Shown here in pieces: positions 22,194-32,820 of a DNA stretch of 64,000 nucleotides. Source of the DNA: Neoscytalidium dimidiatum (taxonomy: Eukaryota; Ascomycota; Dothideomycetes; Botryosphaeriales; Botryosphaeriaceae); contig CM074706.1 in NCBI GenBank assembly GCA_037367355.1, forward strand, positions 248,001 to 312,000, given 5' to 3'. Numbering within the stretch: position 1 is the first letter of the stretch; each line of letters begins with the position of its first letter. The notes below the pieces were generated by a model. That model was given only the letters and a program-made list of their open reading frames with translations, was not told where the DNA came from and searched no databases. The position numbers and the translations under genes were made by a program.

Positions 22194-23037
22194 ATGTCTT
22201 TCCAGGGAAAGGTTGCAATCGTTACCGGCGGTGCGCGAGGGATTGGGAGAGGAATCGTGAAAGCTTTGGTCGCGGGGAACGCAAAAGTAAGCAACCGCCT
22301 TTCCCGCTGCATCAAACAGCAACTCTTGATCACGAACTCTAATGATTCCTTCGCAGGTAGCGTTTACATACGTTTCTTCTATGTCCGTATCTCTCGCCGA
22401 ATCGCTCATCATGGAATTGAAGTCTATCAATCCTGATGCCACCTGCATCGCCATCCAAGCGGATATGGCAGAACCCGACAGCCCAAAGAAAATAATCAAC
22501 TCGGCATTGACGCAACTGTCAACTTCACATATCGACATACTCGTCAATAACGCGGGGGTGGGGGAGAACAAGCCCCTGGAAGAAGTAACTCCGGAGCACT
22601 ACGACACGCTCATGAACATCAATGTACGTTCTATTGTTTTCACCACACAAGCGGTCCTGCCATACATCCGACGTGGTGGGCGTATTATCAACCTATCATC
22701 TATTTCCTCCCGCGGTGGTTACGAGACGCAATCCGTCTATGCGGCATCTAAGGCCGCTGTTGAGGCCCTCACACGCGTGTGGGCTACAGAGCTGGGTCAC
22801 CGTTATGGCATTACCGTTAACGCGGTCAATCCAGGTCCGGTGGATACGGACATGTATCGGGCAGCGGGTCCAGTGCATTTGAAGAATATGGAGGAGAAGA
22901 ATGCGAAAGTACCTGCTGCTCCGCGGTGCGGAACGGCAGAGGATATAGCTGATATCGTTACGTTTTTGGCAAGTGAGAAATCAAGATGGGTAACGGGGGA
23001 TGTTGTTTGCGCGAACGGAGGCATGCTTTTTATCTAG
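22194..23037 (+). CDS. Short-chain dehydrogenase/reductase (FabG-like)
   Basis: Two exons (22194-22286 and 22357-23037; intron GTAAGC...TTCGCAG, 70 nt) encode about 257 residues. Motifs in order are TGGARGIGRG (cofactor loop), VNNAG, INLSSISSRGG with the catalytic Ser, SVYAASK (Tyr and Lys), NPGPVDTDM, and a C-terminal GDVVCANGG. This is a classical SDR of the 3-oxoacyl-ACP reductase / glucose dehydrogenase type, length typical. Position 37 downstream of the first beta strand is uncharged, so the cofactor preference is open. It is divergent from a polyol dehydrogenase and is likely a second oxidoreductase of the same pathway. Confidence 0.85.
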
Positions 23038-24231
23038 GATAGAATTTCGCAAACAATCACTGTCGAATTGCTACCTATCTCTTGTCTCTTATGTATCTCA
23101 GACAATTACTGCCATGGGCGAACAAAGACTGCATAACCACCTTAGCTTTTAAAGCGAGACAGTCTGTGCAACGTTGATCAATCACTCAAACGAATGTCGA
23201 ATTATTTAGTGGGTCGGATGCAGTAAGCGTGTGATAAAGGAGTGAAAGATTCTATCATCATCTATCGCCATTGAAGGGCAAAGGCATTCCAATTTGAATT
23301 AAATCCAGGCGGTAATTTTAGTCACAAGTTCCAGCGTGGAAATTGTTAGAGAATACGAAAAGGAGAGGGAAAGGAGAAGGGATAGTCTCTCGTTAGCTTT
23401 CATCCTCTACAGATTAAGTTGGCTTGGGATGAGTCGATTGCATTTCCGCAAACCAATCACCATGAGTGATTCGCAAGCGCCAAACTCTGCAAACTTACTA
23501 AAAACTATTTCAATGCGACCTTACCGCTCTAACATCTGCTGGATATCGCATCAGTAAGCAATGTCAGGTCATTTGAAGCTTATTCGTGTTTTCCTCCCTC
23601 ACTTCGTTTCCGTCGTGCTAATCTATTGCCTGGAAGACTAGCAATCAAATAGCTCTTGCGTCTGGACCTCACAACAACAATGAAATGCAAAAATCAGCTC
23701 ATAAGAACCCAATATTCTGTCAATCAGATGACGTGACCCAAGACTGTCGAGAACCGCTCCAAAGCGACCTCAAGCGATCATGGCATGTTAAGTTCGGCCA
23801 CCTGATATCCTGCCAAAGAGAGAAAAGCATCTCGAGAATCTTGCTCTGCTCTGTCCGCTCCGTAATAAAACTGAGCGCCCCAAGCCACCAGGTGGCTACC
23901 GTTTATCTTCACACCGGTGCTGTTAGAGGACGATGTCACTCCACAAAGCCATCGAGTGGGCATGACAATTTGTTCCTGCAGATTACCTGTCAAGAGAGAG
24001 GGATAACACGGGCAATGAAGGAGAACTAACTTCCAGCAATCGAGTCAGACGAAACGCGTTCTTTTCCTTTCGTATTGTTGGTGAGTACACGCCTAGCATG
24101 ATTTTAGCCGCATAGTAGAATTGTGTAGGACTATATTAAGGCCACTAGCCAGCACTGAAAATCAGTGCGGCGTCGTACTTTTTCAGTCCGACAAATTGCC
24201 ACGCTACGCCTTTCCCAAGTCAGATTGTAAG
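23038..24231. other. Intergenic, convergent 3' flanks
   Basis: Frames at 23685-24029 plus and 23778-23993 minus have no recognisable features. Nothing else is seen. Confidence 0.45.
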
Positions 24232-25688
24232 CTAGTCAAAGGCTTGGTGATCTGACTCACAATGCCACGAGGATAGAAAGCGGACGTCAGGAAATACATC
24301 GCCTTCTTCGTATCGTGTGTACCACGGTTGAAATGATTGTGGAAGATATCGCTTCCATTCGGCAATAGCCGACAGTCCTATATCATCGAGCTTGGAGGCG
24401 ATGACCTCTTCCGAGGCTAATGAACCCCAGCACAAAGTACGCAGCTCCGCGACAAGATAAGTCATTAAATTGCTTCGTGCGGCATCGCTCAGCGTGGAGT
24501 CTCTTGACGCATACCTCCATAGACTCAGATGGTTCAATTCGAAGGGACAACGCTGTTCCAGCAAGAATGAAACCCGGATACTGCCTCGAAGATACGCCCA
24601 GAAAGAGGCACTGGATAACGAATCACCAGGAAGTGACCAAGTGTGGTGCCCGGTTTCGAAAAGGGTAGAGCTTCCGTAGGAGGGGTGCTGGCGATCCTCA
24701 CCCAGCTCTAAAAATTGCTCATTCATATGGAGGAGGACTGTCGTAGCATGAATGGGGCCCAGATGTGGAACGAGCTCGTGGTTCTCGCGGTACGAGGTGA
24801 CCAAGGGGATGAGCTGCCTAAGAGCCCGGTCATGCAGATCGTTCTTGATTTGGGCTGGGACATTTCCATGGAGATACAAGACGTGGGACGCATAGGTAAG
24901 ACATGCATAGAGCAGTACGGGCTCGCTCGTCACCATGCGAGGAATTTGGACACTGAAAAACTGGTGAAGACAGTATATCCAGCTGCAACCATTAGCACCA
25001 TGGCGGTTCCTTTGGTTCATTACCAAATTCCACTTACCCATGGTCCTGCATTCTCAAGATAGAAGCTGAAGATAGAGGCTTCGGTGCAGTCGGTAATATG
25101 GCGCGGGCCAATTGATGATGGGAACGCAGAGATGCGCGAGTTTTCAGTAAAGAGTGTCGCTGCAGATGAGTCTTCGGCAAGGCCGATCACCAAGTTCGAC
25201 GGTGAGGCGCTCGCTTCCACCGAAGCACATTGTGGGAGGAGACTTGTCTGGGTTGGTGGCAGCGGCGGTGGGCTGTCTTGAGAGATGTCCGATGTAGGAA
25301 ACGCGCCATTCTCGCCGAGTGCCCCGTTGAAAATCAAAGGATCAATGATCACTTGGGCATCCGTAGATGTGGATATAGAGGGGCGAGAGCGCCGATCGGT
25401 AATTCGAGTCTCGGGGCGAGTGCGGGCATCGTCGCCAGCGTGGTCTTCGTCGCCGCAGCCGCCATCGTTGCCATCGTTGCCATCATTGCCATTGTTAACG
25501 TTAGTGCCATCGCTCGCTGTCACAGGAATCAATCAGCGCCGAGATCTGAAGCCTTTAGGTTCACACACGCAATCTACCAGGTACTGGCTCTTCTGGCAAT
25601 TGGTGCACATCGGCAGGAACCGGTCGCACTTGAGGCGCCGTTCCCTGCATGGCTTGCATGACTTTTTCCGTCCGGGGCCGGGTTCCAT
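24232..25688 (-). CDS. Zn2Cys6 transcription factor, with probable single-base frameshift
   Basis: The start ATG at 25688 (MEPGPGRKKS) opens a short first exon. It carries CKPCRERRLKCDRFLPMC and then TNC...DC, the C-x2-C-x6-C-x6-C-x2-C-x8-C zinc cluster. An intron follows the cluster; the exact donor is ambiguous. The second exon (to about 25041) has an Asn-Asp-Gly repeat linker (NGNDGNDGNDGG) and ends ...FYLENAGPW. A good intron (GTAAGT...CTAATGGTTGCAG) leads to the third exon, which reads LDILSSPVF and then changes frame. Removing one T from the TTTTT run near 24960 restores continuity into SVQIPRMVTSEPVLLYAC, typical of the fungal regulator middle-homology region. The frame then stays open to 24232. 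The single base may be a homopolymer error or a real mutation. Its place between the SDR and the sugar transporter suggests a pathway regulator. Confidence 0.7.
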
Positions 25689-26099
25689 AGGCATGGTTCA
25701 AAGCACTGAGAGGTGAAATGCTGAGCTTCGAGGCGGGAATAACATTCTCGGGGTGCTTGTCCCTTTTTAAAACAAATTCGAGTAGCTTCTGCGCTACGCT
25801 TACGCTCGGTGAGATATTTTCCCGCCCGCACCACGAGGCGGAAAACCGGGGCCCCAGATTGGCCGTGGGGAAGCGCGTCTGGGGTAGCTTGGCACTAGAG
25901 AGATAGTAAAGGTATATAATCAAGACCGTTCAAGTATAATTTCTCCCGTAGCCAGTGTTTAGCGACATAAATTTTCCCTGGCATACCTTATCATCCTCGG
26001 CTCACTGGACGCTTACTGTCAGTGCATGCTATCGGTTTTCCCTTTTGAACCACATCGTCTTGTTGCCCTGAGCACAATTTTCAACTTGTTGCATTCGTC
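25689..26099. promoter_or_regulatory. Divergent promoter between regulator and sugar transporter
   Basis: A 411-base head-to-head interval. A TATA-like AAGGTATATAAT occurs near 25910. No CGG-type inverted repeat was confidently placed by eye. Confidence 0.45.
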
Positions 26100-28101
26100 A
26101 TGGAGAAAGACTCGATTTCCAGCAAGCAAGAAACACACCATATTGAAGTTGCGCACGTCAATTATCGACAACGTCGCTATTGCGGTGGATTGAAAGGTCC
26201 GGCTTTGATGCGAGTCATCACCGTGGCTGGAGGCATCGGATTCCTCCTCTTTGGTTACGACCAAGGCGTACTTAGTGTATGTTCCAAATCTCTGTGCCCC
26301 TTAGCTCTAGTGCGTTTTTTCTTTTTATTGACAGCCTATCAGGGTTTGAATACCGCCGAAGATTTCCTCGAGACATTCGGCAATCCATCCTCAGGCTTGC
26401 TCGGCACAATCAACGCTATTTACGAGATTGGTTGTTTCTGCGGCGCTGTCAATGTATTTCTTGTTGGAGAGTCCCTCGGTCGGAAGAAGTGTCTCTATAT
26501 CGGTGCTCTGCTGATGGGCATCGGTGCTGCTCTGCAAGCCGCGGCATATGGAATGCCGCAGATGATCAGTGGTCGCATCATATGGTATGAAGTTGCATCT
26601 GACACTTGTGGCATATGACAGGCTAATCAAGATATGAAAGTGGATGGGGCAACGGGTTTAATACGTCTGTTACGCCTTTATGGGTATCTGAGTTGAGCCC
26701 CGCAAAATCGCGTGGTCGCTTGGTCTCCGTTGAGGGCAACCTGATTGCCTTTGGAATTGTCATCGCTTATTTCTTCAATATTGGCATGTCTTACCTGCCC
26801 GCTTCCAACCCAGCTGAATGGAGAGCGCCAATTGCCTTCCAGGGGGTCTTCATTGTTTCGCAGATCCTTCTCGTGGTCTTTCTTCCAGAGTCCCCGCGGT
26901 GGTTAACTAATCGTAAGTGCACACGAGCCTAATTGCCACATTCATCTTCGACTATCCTCAATCATCCCATACTACCTTCAACGATTCTCGTCCATTGACC
27001 TTACTGCTTATAGACGGTCGTCACGAGGAGGCGATGGATATTCTTGCTCAGTTGACGAGTAAGACCGGATCTATGAACAATCCGGCAGCTCTACAACTGA
27101 AAGCCGGTATTGATGAGGCTGTGGTAAGCTAATTCTAGGGAAACTCATCCTGTAACGACTGTAACAAATATTGCATAGTCTCTAGAAGAAGCCGATGGAC
27201 CCTGGAAAGCCTGCGAAATGTTCACAAGTGGGCCGTTGAAAATCAGAAGGAGATACCTTCTCGCATGCGGCCTGCAGATAATGCAACAGCTGTCCGGAAT
27301 CAACGTGCTAGTCAGTTCCAATGATTGATGAAATACCCCGTTCGCCTGTTGACGCGTTTCTCTAGGTATATTATTTTCCTCATATTTTGACCACCGATGT
27401 CGGGTATGAGCAGAAGCTTGCGTTGTACATCTCGGCTGGCCTTGCTGCTACATACTGGGTCTTTTCTCTTGTCCTGGTTTTCTGCCTCGACCGAATGTCT
27501 CGGCGCAAGCCACTGGTCTTGGGTTCTATCGTCTGCAGCATCTGCTTTCTTCTTGTAAGGCCTAAAGCCACGGAAGTCTAGCCCCTCTTCACTGACAGGG
27601 AACATAGGCTGGAGTGCTTCAGAAGGATATCACGCCGATAAAAGCGAAAGCTTCACTCGCATGGTTTTTGTCAGCAATTGACCCCATTCTCGCTATACAT
27701 CATGTGCTAACTGTGTGGCCAGCGTTCTTGAGGCTGCCTTCGGCTTCGGATGGGTTCCGATCCCATGGCTGTATTCTCCTGAGATCATGCCGCTTCGACA
27801 CCGCTCACATTGTGCTGCCCTGTCTACCGCCAGCGACTGGATTTTCAATTATATGATCGTTCAGATTACCCCCATCGCTATTTCAAACATCCGGTGGAGT
27901 ACCTATATGATCTTCTTCGTCATCAACATGGTGTTTGCTATAATTATATTCCTGTTTTATCCAGAGACTAGTGGATGCTCACTCGAAGATACTGACAAGA
28001 TATTTATGGGCGATAATGACCGGATTTTTGTGGTAAACAGGGCTGGAACGCTAATGCCAGGTTTCCGTAGTCGTTACGGTAGGCCCTCTTCAAACTTATA
28101 A
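26100..28101 (+). CDS. MFS sugar transporter (hexose/polyol:H+ symporter type)
   Basis: Eight exons fit: 26100-26276, 26343-26584, 26641-26912, 27014-27123, 27179-27310, 27366-27554, 27608-27663 and 27723-28101, about 518 residues. Signatures include GGIGFLLFGYDQGVLSG, GESLGRKKCLYIG (loop 2-3 G-R-x-x-R/K-like), GRII, PLWVSELSPAKSRGR (PESPR-type family hallmark region), VFLPESPRWL at the end of helix 6, QQLSGINV in helix 7, and FGFGWVPIPWLYSPEI in helix 10. These define the fungal sugar porter family in the plasma membrane. The seventh intron has a weak GTTTTT donor but an excellent GCTAAC branch site 11 nt before its acceptor. It is divergent from a Zn2Cys6 regulator and near two oxidoreductases, so it probably imports the substrate of that pathway. 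Confidence 0.85.
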
Positions 28102-28560
28102 CAAAGAGAGATATATAGAAACTTTAGGTTGGAGAGTTAATGAATGAATGAAATTTATTAATCATGGTATGAAGAGGAAGAAAGTAGGCAACCCGCTTAC
28201 TCTTATACGAGTGAATGTAGCTAAGCTATTATTAAGTAATATAATAGAGTTAAGATAAGTACTACTTTCCTTTTAAATTAAAGAACAACTAGCTACCTGA
28301 ATATACACTCGGTTGATATAAGTAATACGGTTGAAAAAGAAGTCTTTCTAAGTAGTACAAGTTAGAAAGAGCTAGATAGTAATAAAAATAGAAAAAATAA
28401 ATATGTTATGAAAATTTAAAGAGCGTATATTTAATATATTTATAGGAATTTAGTATTATTACTTCTATATAAGCGGTTATAAAGAGCGACAATCCGCATC
28501 TGCGGAGAAGTAACTCGGGGCTAAGCTGCGGAACGCTATTTAAGAGATGCCCTTATGCAG
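28102..28560. repeat. AT-rich island
   Basis: About 400 bases of very low GC, dominated by TA, AAG and TTA, lie directly after the transporter stop. The composition resembles RIP-degraded DNA elsewhere in the window. No coding remnant was readable. Confidence 0.45.
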
Positions 28561-28922
28561 CTTTCTTTTTTTTTATCCAAAATGACCGCTGCCGGGAGAT
28601 GTCAGATCAAACAAGTGCCCGCACTGAGTTTTGAGAATCCTCAAGAAATTTCCCGATCGTGCCACGAAAGTCCACGATTGAACCTTGGCCTCCACCATCA
28701 TAGCCCTGACCACCAAACCCATGTCCTCAAAAGTGATGCCCGGACCAAACAAACAAGAAATACCCTTATGAAAGAAGCCGTATCAAAGAAAATCGAAACC
28801 CTTCGACGGCACCCATCAGTGCAAGCCGCGCCCCCACGAACCGAGAAGCGTCCAGCAGAGAAGGAAGCATCAGCGCCACCACCGACCCCCCACCACGTCC
28901 GACTTCCCCGACACCCGGGAGC

Positions 28923-30707
28923 TCAACCGCTCCCCGGCTGACCGTCGCCACCGTTTGGTTCAGGCATCCACCAGCCGTTCTGATCCACACAGCCCGTAGC
29001 GTCCGCCGCGCCGAAGCCGTCATCGCTGTTGCCGCCCGTCGCGTGCTCACCCATTGTGTATCTCGCGGCGGGCGGAGTGCGGATGGAATTGGTGGCATAG
29101 TCGGGGTAGGCGCTGTAGTGGGCGTTGTCGTGTACGCCGATATCGTGCTGCTGGGCGGGGGCTGAAGCCATCTGGGAACCGGGAGCGCGGGGGGCGGAGA
29201 GGGTCTGGCCCGGGGCCAGGAGATAGGGGCTAGGCCGGTGGGCTTGGGAGCCGCGGTAGTCGTTGCCGTACGTGTTCAAGCCGTACTGCTCATGGGCGGG
29301 AGCGAATACAGGGCTAAGGGCTTGCTGGTGGTGCTGAGCGGTAGAGAAGGGTGCGCCGAAGCCGACTGTGTTGAGGCGCTGTGCGGCTTCCTCAGCGGAC
29401 TCGTGAGCACTGGTAAAGCCCATGTTGAAATAAGGAGCAGCGACAGCTTGGACTGAAGCGCTGTTCGTAGGATAAGCAGCGACGCCGGCTGGGGCTGGGG
29501 CGCGCTTGATACGCTTGTTCTGGTGAGGATAATGGTGAGGGGAGTAGCTGTGCTTGCCAGCCCCCAAGTTCTCAGTCGCGGGATGGGGGTGCTGGCTCGA
29601 GATCTCGTCCTTGCGCAGCTGGAACTTGTGATACTGGCCACCCCTGAAGTTGAAATCGTGCTGTGGATTGACTTGATCCAGCTGTTGGTCAAGCTTCTGC
29701 AACGCTTTACCTAGCCCGTCCGGTTGGGTGTGGAGCATCTTCCCTACATAAGAAGTGGCACGCTTCTTCAAGTGTTCGCGAACGTACTGGCTGATTGTGA
29801 GGTACTTATGGAGCGAAACCTGTTTCATAATGCCGTCCTCGGCCATCATCCACGCATCGCGAGTGTGGACTTTGACCAGCCAGGGTCCCGGATCGAGCTG
29901 GATCATTCGCTCACGGATGTCCGCGTCGTCGTGCTGGTCGAGTAGCACCTGCCAAGCCTTGAAAAGGCTGTCGCAAAGCTGCTGGAGCGCACGCGAGTCC
30001 TCGGAGATGATGGTCCAGCGATCGGCGAAGCTCATCTTGTGGACAACCTCGGGGTCGATGTTGAGGTCAGACAAGAGGTCGGAGCTGGGACAACCAGGGG
30101 CATTAGCAATAACGAAGTTCTGCAAGAGGCGGCTGTCAAGACGGATGCGGCGCAGGTCGGCGAGCGGAAGGAGCTCCTTGACGATGCTTGGCAGAATCCT
30201 CTGGCGCCACTGGCAGAAGCCAATCTTGCGGATGCGGAAAAGCGTCGGCTTGTTGCTCTCATGAAGCAGAACGTCCTGTTGGCTCGGGATGGGGTTGTTG
30301 TTACGTGCAGGGATGCACTTGAGGGGATTCAGCAGCTTCTTGATTTGGAACGGCGTCTCGAATTTCCACTCGCAGTGCTCGTAGAAGTGTGTCTTGATGT
30401 AAGCACGCCAGGTCTTGCATACCTTTGCGAGCACGCGGTGCGGTTCATAGTCGATAGGATCACTTGAGTAGATGAAGATCTGGAGATTTGTCTCGCCGTT
30501 CGCGCGGCCACGATCATCTACGGCGACATGCTGAGGGAGGATGTGGCCGAAGATGATGTCGACAAGCTCAAGTTCAAGCTGGGGGAGGGGATGCTGACGA
30601 GTCGTGTCTACAGCAGGAGGAATGGGCGGATAATCTCTGGCAAAAGGGAGGATAAGGCGCTTGCGGCCGAGCTTGTCAGTGCTGTAGAGGACGCGCGTAA
30701 GAGCCAT
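28923..30707 (-). CDS. F-box-like hypothetical protein with Q/P/H-rich tail
   Basis: A single exon with ATG at 30707 encodes 594 residues. Residues 38-120 (LPQLELELVDIIFGHILP, then HRVLAKVCKTWRAYIKTHFY) look like a degenerate F-box: a helical LPxEL...I core followed by a V-C-K-x-W repeat. Residues 130-360 are mixed alpha/beta and unassigned. From about residue 370 the protein becomes disordered and rich in Q, H, P, A and G, with a basic patch HQNKRIKRAP that could be a nuclear signal. F-box proteins are substrate adaptors of SCF ubiquitin ligases, but the match is weak and the family is not identified with certainty. The even codon use and long uninterrupted frame make it a real gene. Confidence 0.75.
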   Translation of the reverse strand: MALTRVLYSTDKLGRKRLILPFARDYPPIPPAVDTTRQHPLPQLELELVDIIFGHILPQHVAVDDRGRANGETNLQIFIYSSDPIDYEPHRVLAKVCKTWRAYIKTHFYEHCEWKFETPFQIKKLLNPLKCIPARNNNPIPSQQDVLLHESNKPTLFRIRKIGFCQWRQRILPSIVKELLPLADLRRIRLDSRLLQNFVIANAPGCPSSDLLSDLNIDPEVVHKMSFADRWTIISEDSRALQQLCDSLFKAWQVLLDQHDDADIRERMIQLDPGPWLVKVHTRDAWMMAEDGIMKQVSLHKYLTISQYVREHLKKRATSYVGKMLHTQPDGLGKALQKLDQQLDQVNPQHDFNFRGGQYHKFQLRKDEISSQHPHPATENLGAGKHSYSPHHYPHQNKRIKRAPAPAGVAAYPTNSASVQAVAAPYFNMGFTSAHESAEEAAQRLNTVGFGAPFSTAQHHQQALSPVFAPAHEQYGLNTYGNDYRGSQAHRPSPYLLAPGQTLSAPRAPGSQMASAPAQQHDIGVHDNAHYSAYPDYATNSIRTPPAARYTMGEHATGGNSDDGFGAADATGCVDQNGWWMPEPNGGDGQPGSG

Positions 30708-31880
30708 CTTGAGGATCCAGAGGCGGCTATCCTGCGGGAGAATCGATAGCTCTTATCGGTGGTTGGATGACGATGATTTTGCAAGCTACGTGTTGGGTGT
30801 CCGGCAAACTTGCAGCAAGGGCGAGAATCCGACAGTTTTTACAAAGGACCGGAATTTTGCAGCTCAGTGATTGTGTGTGTGTGCATATCCCGTCCGCACC
30901 GGCAAGGTTGATCGAAAGCGATGTACCGTGTATTTCTTAGCGTCCACTCACGCGTCGTTCTAGTGACTTCGAGCGAGTCACCGAATTCCTCGGACACGGT
31001 TGCAATTCACTCACAGCTGAAGGTCACGGACTGGCTATCATTGCGAGATTGGATTCACAGTAGATCTGTACAAGCACATATCCTCAGGGATTTCAAGAAA
31101 CGTGGGACTGGCTTGTAAGTAAGCCGTTGAGAGGCAGCACTTAGAGAAGGCACGCCCGAGTGATGTTTAGTTTCGGTATCATGTTGTTGGCTTAGTAGAA
31201 CGCAAGCCTAAGGTTCGACTTGCTCATATCCAGTTGGTGAAGACTCAAGGGGTCAAGCGGACAGGAAAAATAAAATTGAAGACAGAGAATCGTAGCTAGC
31301 TTCGACACCGGAGGTAATGAACTTTGTCTGTACTGTACATATCCTGACGAAACTCTCTACTTGAAGTCTCTACGTTGAAACGCGCCGAAGACGAGGAGGA
31401 ACGAAAAAAAGAACCGAATCGCTGTCAATTAGGGACATCAAACAGGCCCAACACGAGGTCCCCCTTTACTAGGACCAATATTTTCATGGTTCGCTAGGAG
31501 TGGACGGTGATGTAGAGAGAGTTTGCCGTCAATGGGCGGCAGGGAAAAGAAGTGGCGGTTGATCTCAAGGACGGTCTCGCGATGGCCGCGCAGGAGGTGG
31601 ACACGACAGGGGAAGAGAATCGCGCAAATAGGTCGGAAGGAATATCGCCAAGAAGTTGGGGACGTTTCGTTAAGAGCGGCGGATGACGGGGCCGAGGTGG
31701 AGTGGTCCCAATTTGCGGTTGGCCATTCCGCTCGCCAGGGCTGCCGAAAGGGGCTAGCAGCTCAACACCACCAGCGCACGTGAGGCGATCCTCCAGCTCA
31801 TCGCCGCCGGGTTCCGGGGCCAGTCTCTGACCACAACCACGCCATGAACGCAACCCTGACCAGACCTCCGATTGTGCGGC

Positions 31881-31914
31881 GCAGAGCAGAGCAGAGCAGA
31901 GCAGAGCAGAGCAG
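31881..31914. repeat. (GCAGA)n microsatellite
   Basis: Nearly seven perfect copies of GCAGA lie in tandem, in otherwise non-repetitive GC-rich DNA. Confidence 0.9.
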
Positions 31915-32277
31915 CGGCTGCCACGACGGCCAAGAGCACTGGGCGAACCTTCTTGCGGAGGCTCGTATCTGTAAGCACGGCGGCCGAAGAGTCGCCTGTT
32001 TCCGCTTGATTGTGGTGCTTGGACTATGCCGCTCTGGGCGCACAGAAACATGCCTGCCTCGAAACAGCGAGCGCACGCCCCCTAGGCCGTCCGCCGTGCG
32101 AAGTCCTTAGGCAAAAAAACAATCATGCACCGGCCTCTGCGCGCGCGCCTGCACACACACACGATACGAGCGCGAGCCCTGTCTGGCCCCCATCTGGATC
32201 CGCATGCCCATCGGTTACACGGCCGGCTGTCAATGCATGCGCGTGAAATGTGAACCTGCATCAGTACGAGCTGACTG

Positions 32278-32398
32278 GCGTGGAGACGGCTCGCACCATG
32301 CCCACAGTGTGTCGTGCTGTGGTGGCACAATGGCAGGCAGCTCATCAGCACAGAGAGAGAGAGATCTGCCCGGCAGCAGCGCGTGGAGACGGCTCGCA
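32278..32398. repeat. 18-base direct repeat in the deacetylase upstream region
   Basis: GCGTGGAGACGGCTCGCA occurs at 32278-32295 and again, identically, at 32381-32398, 422-543 bases before the deacetylase start. It could be a duplicated regulatory site or a local duplication. Confidence 0.6.
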
Positions 32399-32820
32399 GC
32401 TTGGCGGTGCTCGTCGCCGCGGTAGCATCAGGGGCGCGCGCCCGCCCATCGCCCGCACGCACACCAGTGCCGGCGAAAGGCTGCGTGAAACGCGCCGCCT
32501 ACCCGATCGAGCTGTCCTCTCACTGCCAATGCCCGCCAAAACAATCCCATCCGACGCACCGGCACCTTAGCCAAGATCTGGGCCGCCTGTAAATAGAAAC
32601 CCTCCACCGAAACGCCCAGGAGCTAGCCGTGCTGGTTACTCGACATAGATGAGCCCTTAAACTCTCGCCCGAAACCTTTTTTTACCGCTTTCCCCTCGTT
32701 GTCACCTCACCACAACATCCACTTGTTGGCCGCATATCAAAGAGGGTCTTCGGCCCTCGTTCTTTCGCTTTCTACTGTCGATCGCTACCCTGACATTCGC
32801 TTTACTATCCGGTCACCGCC

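Larger units (their letters stand above)
30708..32820. other. Long intergenic region, upstream of the large deacetylase
   Basis: No gene is supported. The region holds a GCAGA pentanucleotide repeat (31881-31914), a short CA repeat near 32150-32162, a GA run near 32350, an 18-base direct repeat (32278 and 32381) and a CT-rich leader before the ATG at 32821. GC rises sharply from about 31800 to 32580. Overlapping frames here are compositional. Confidence 0.45.
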
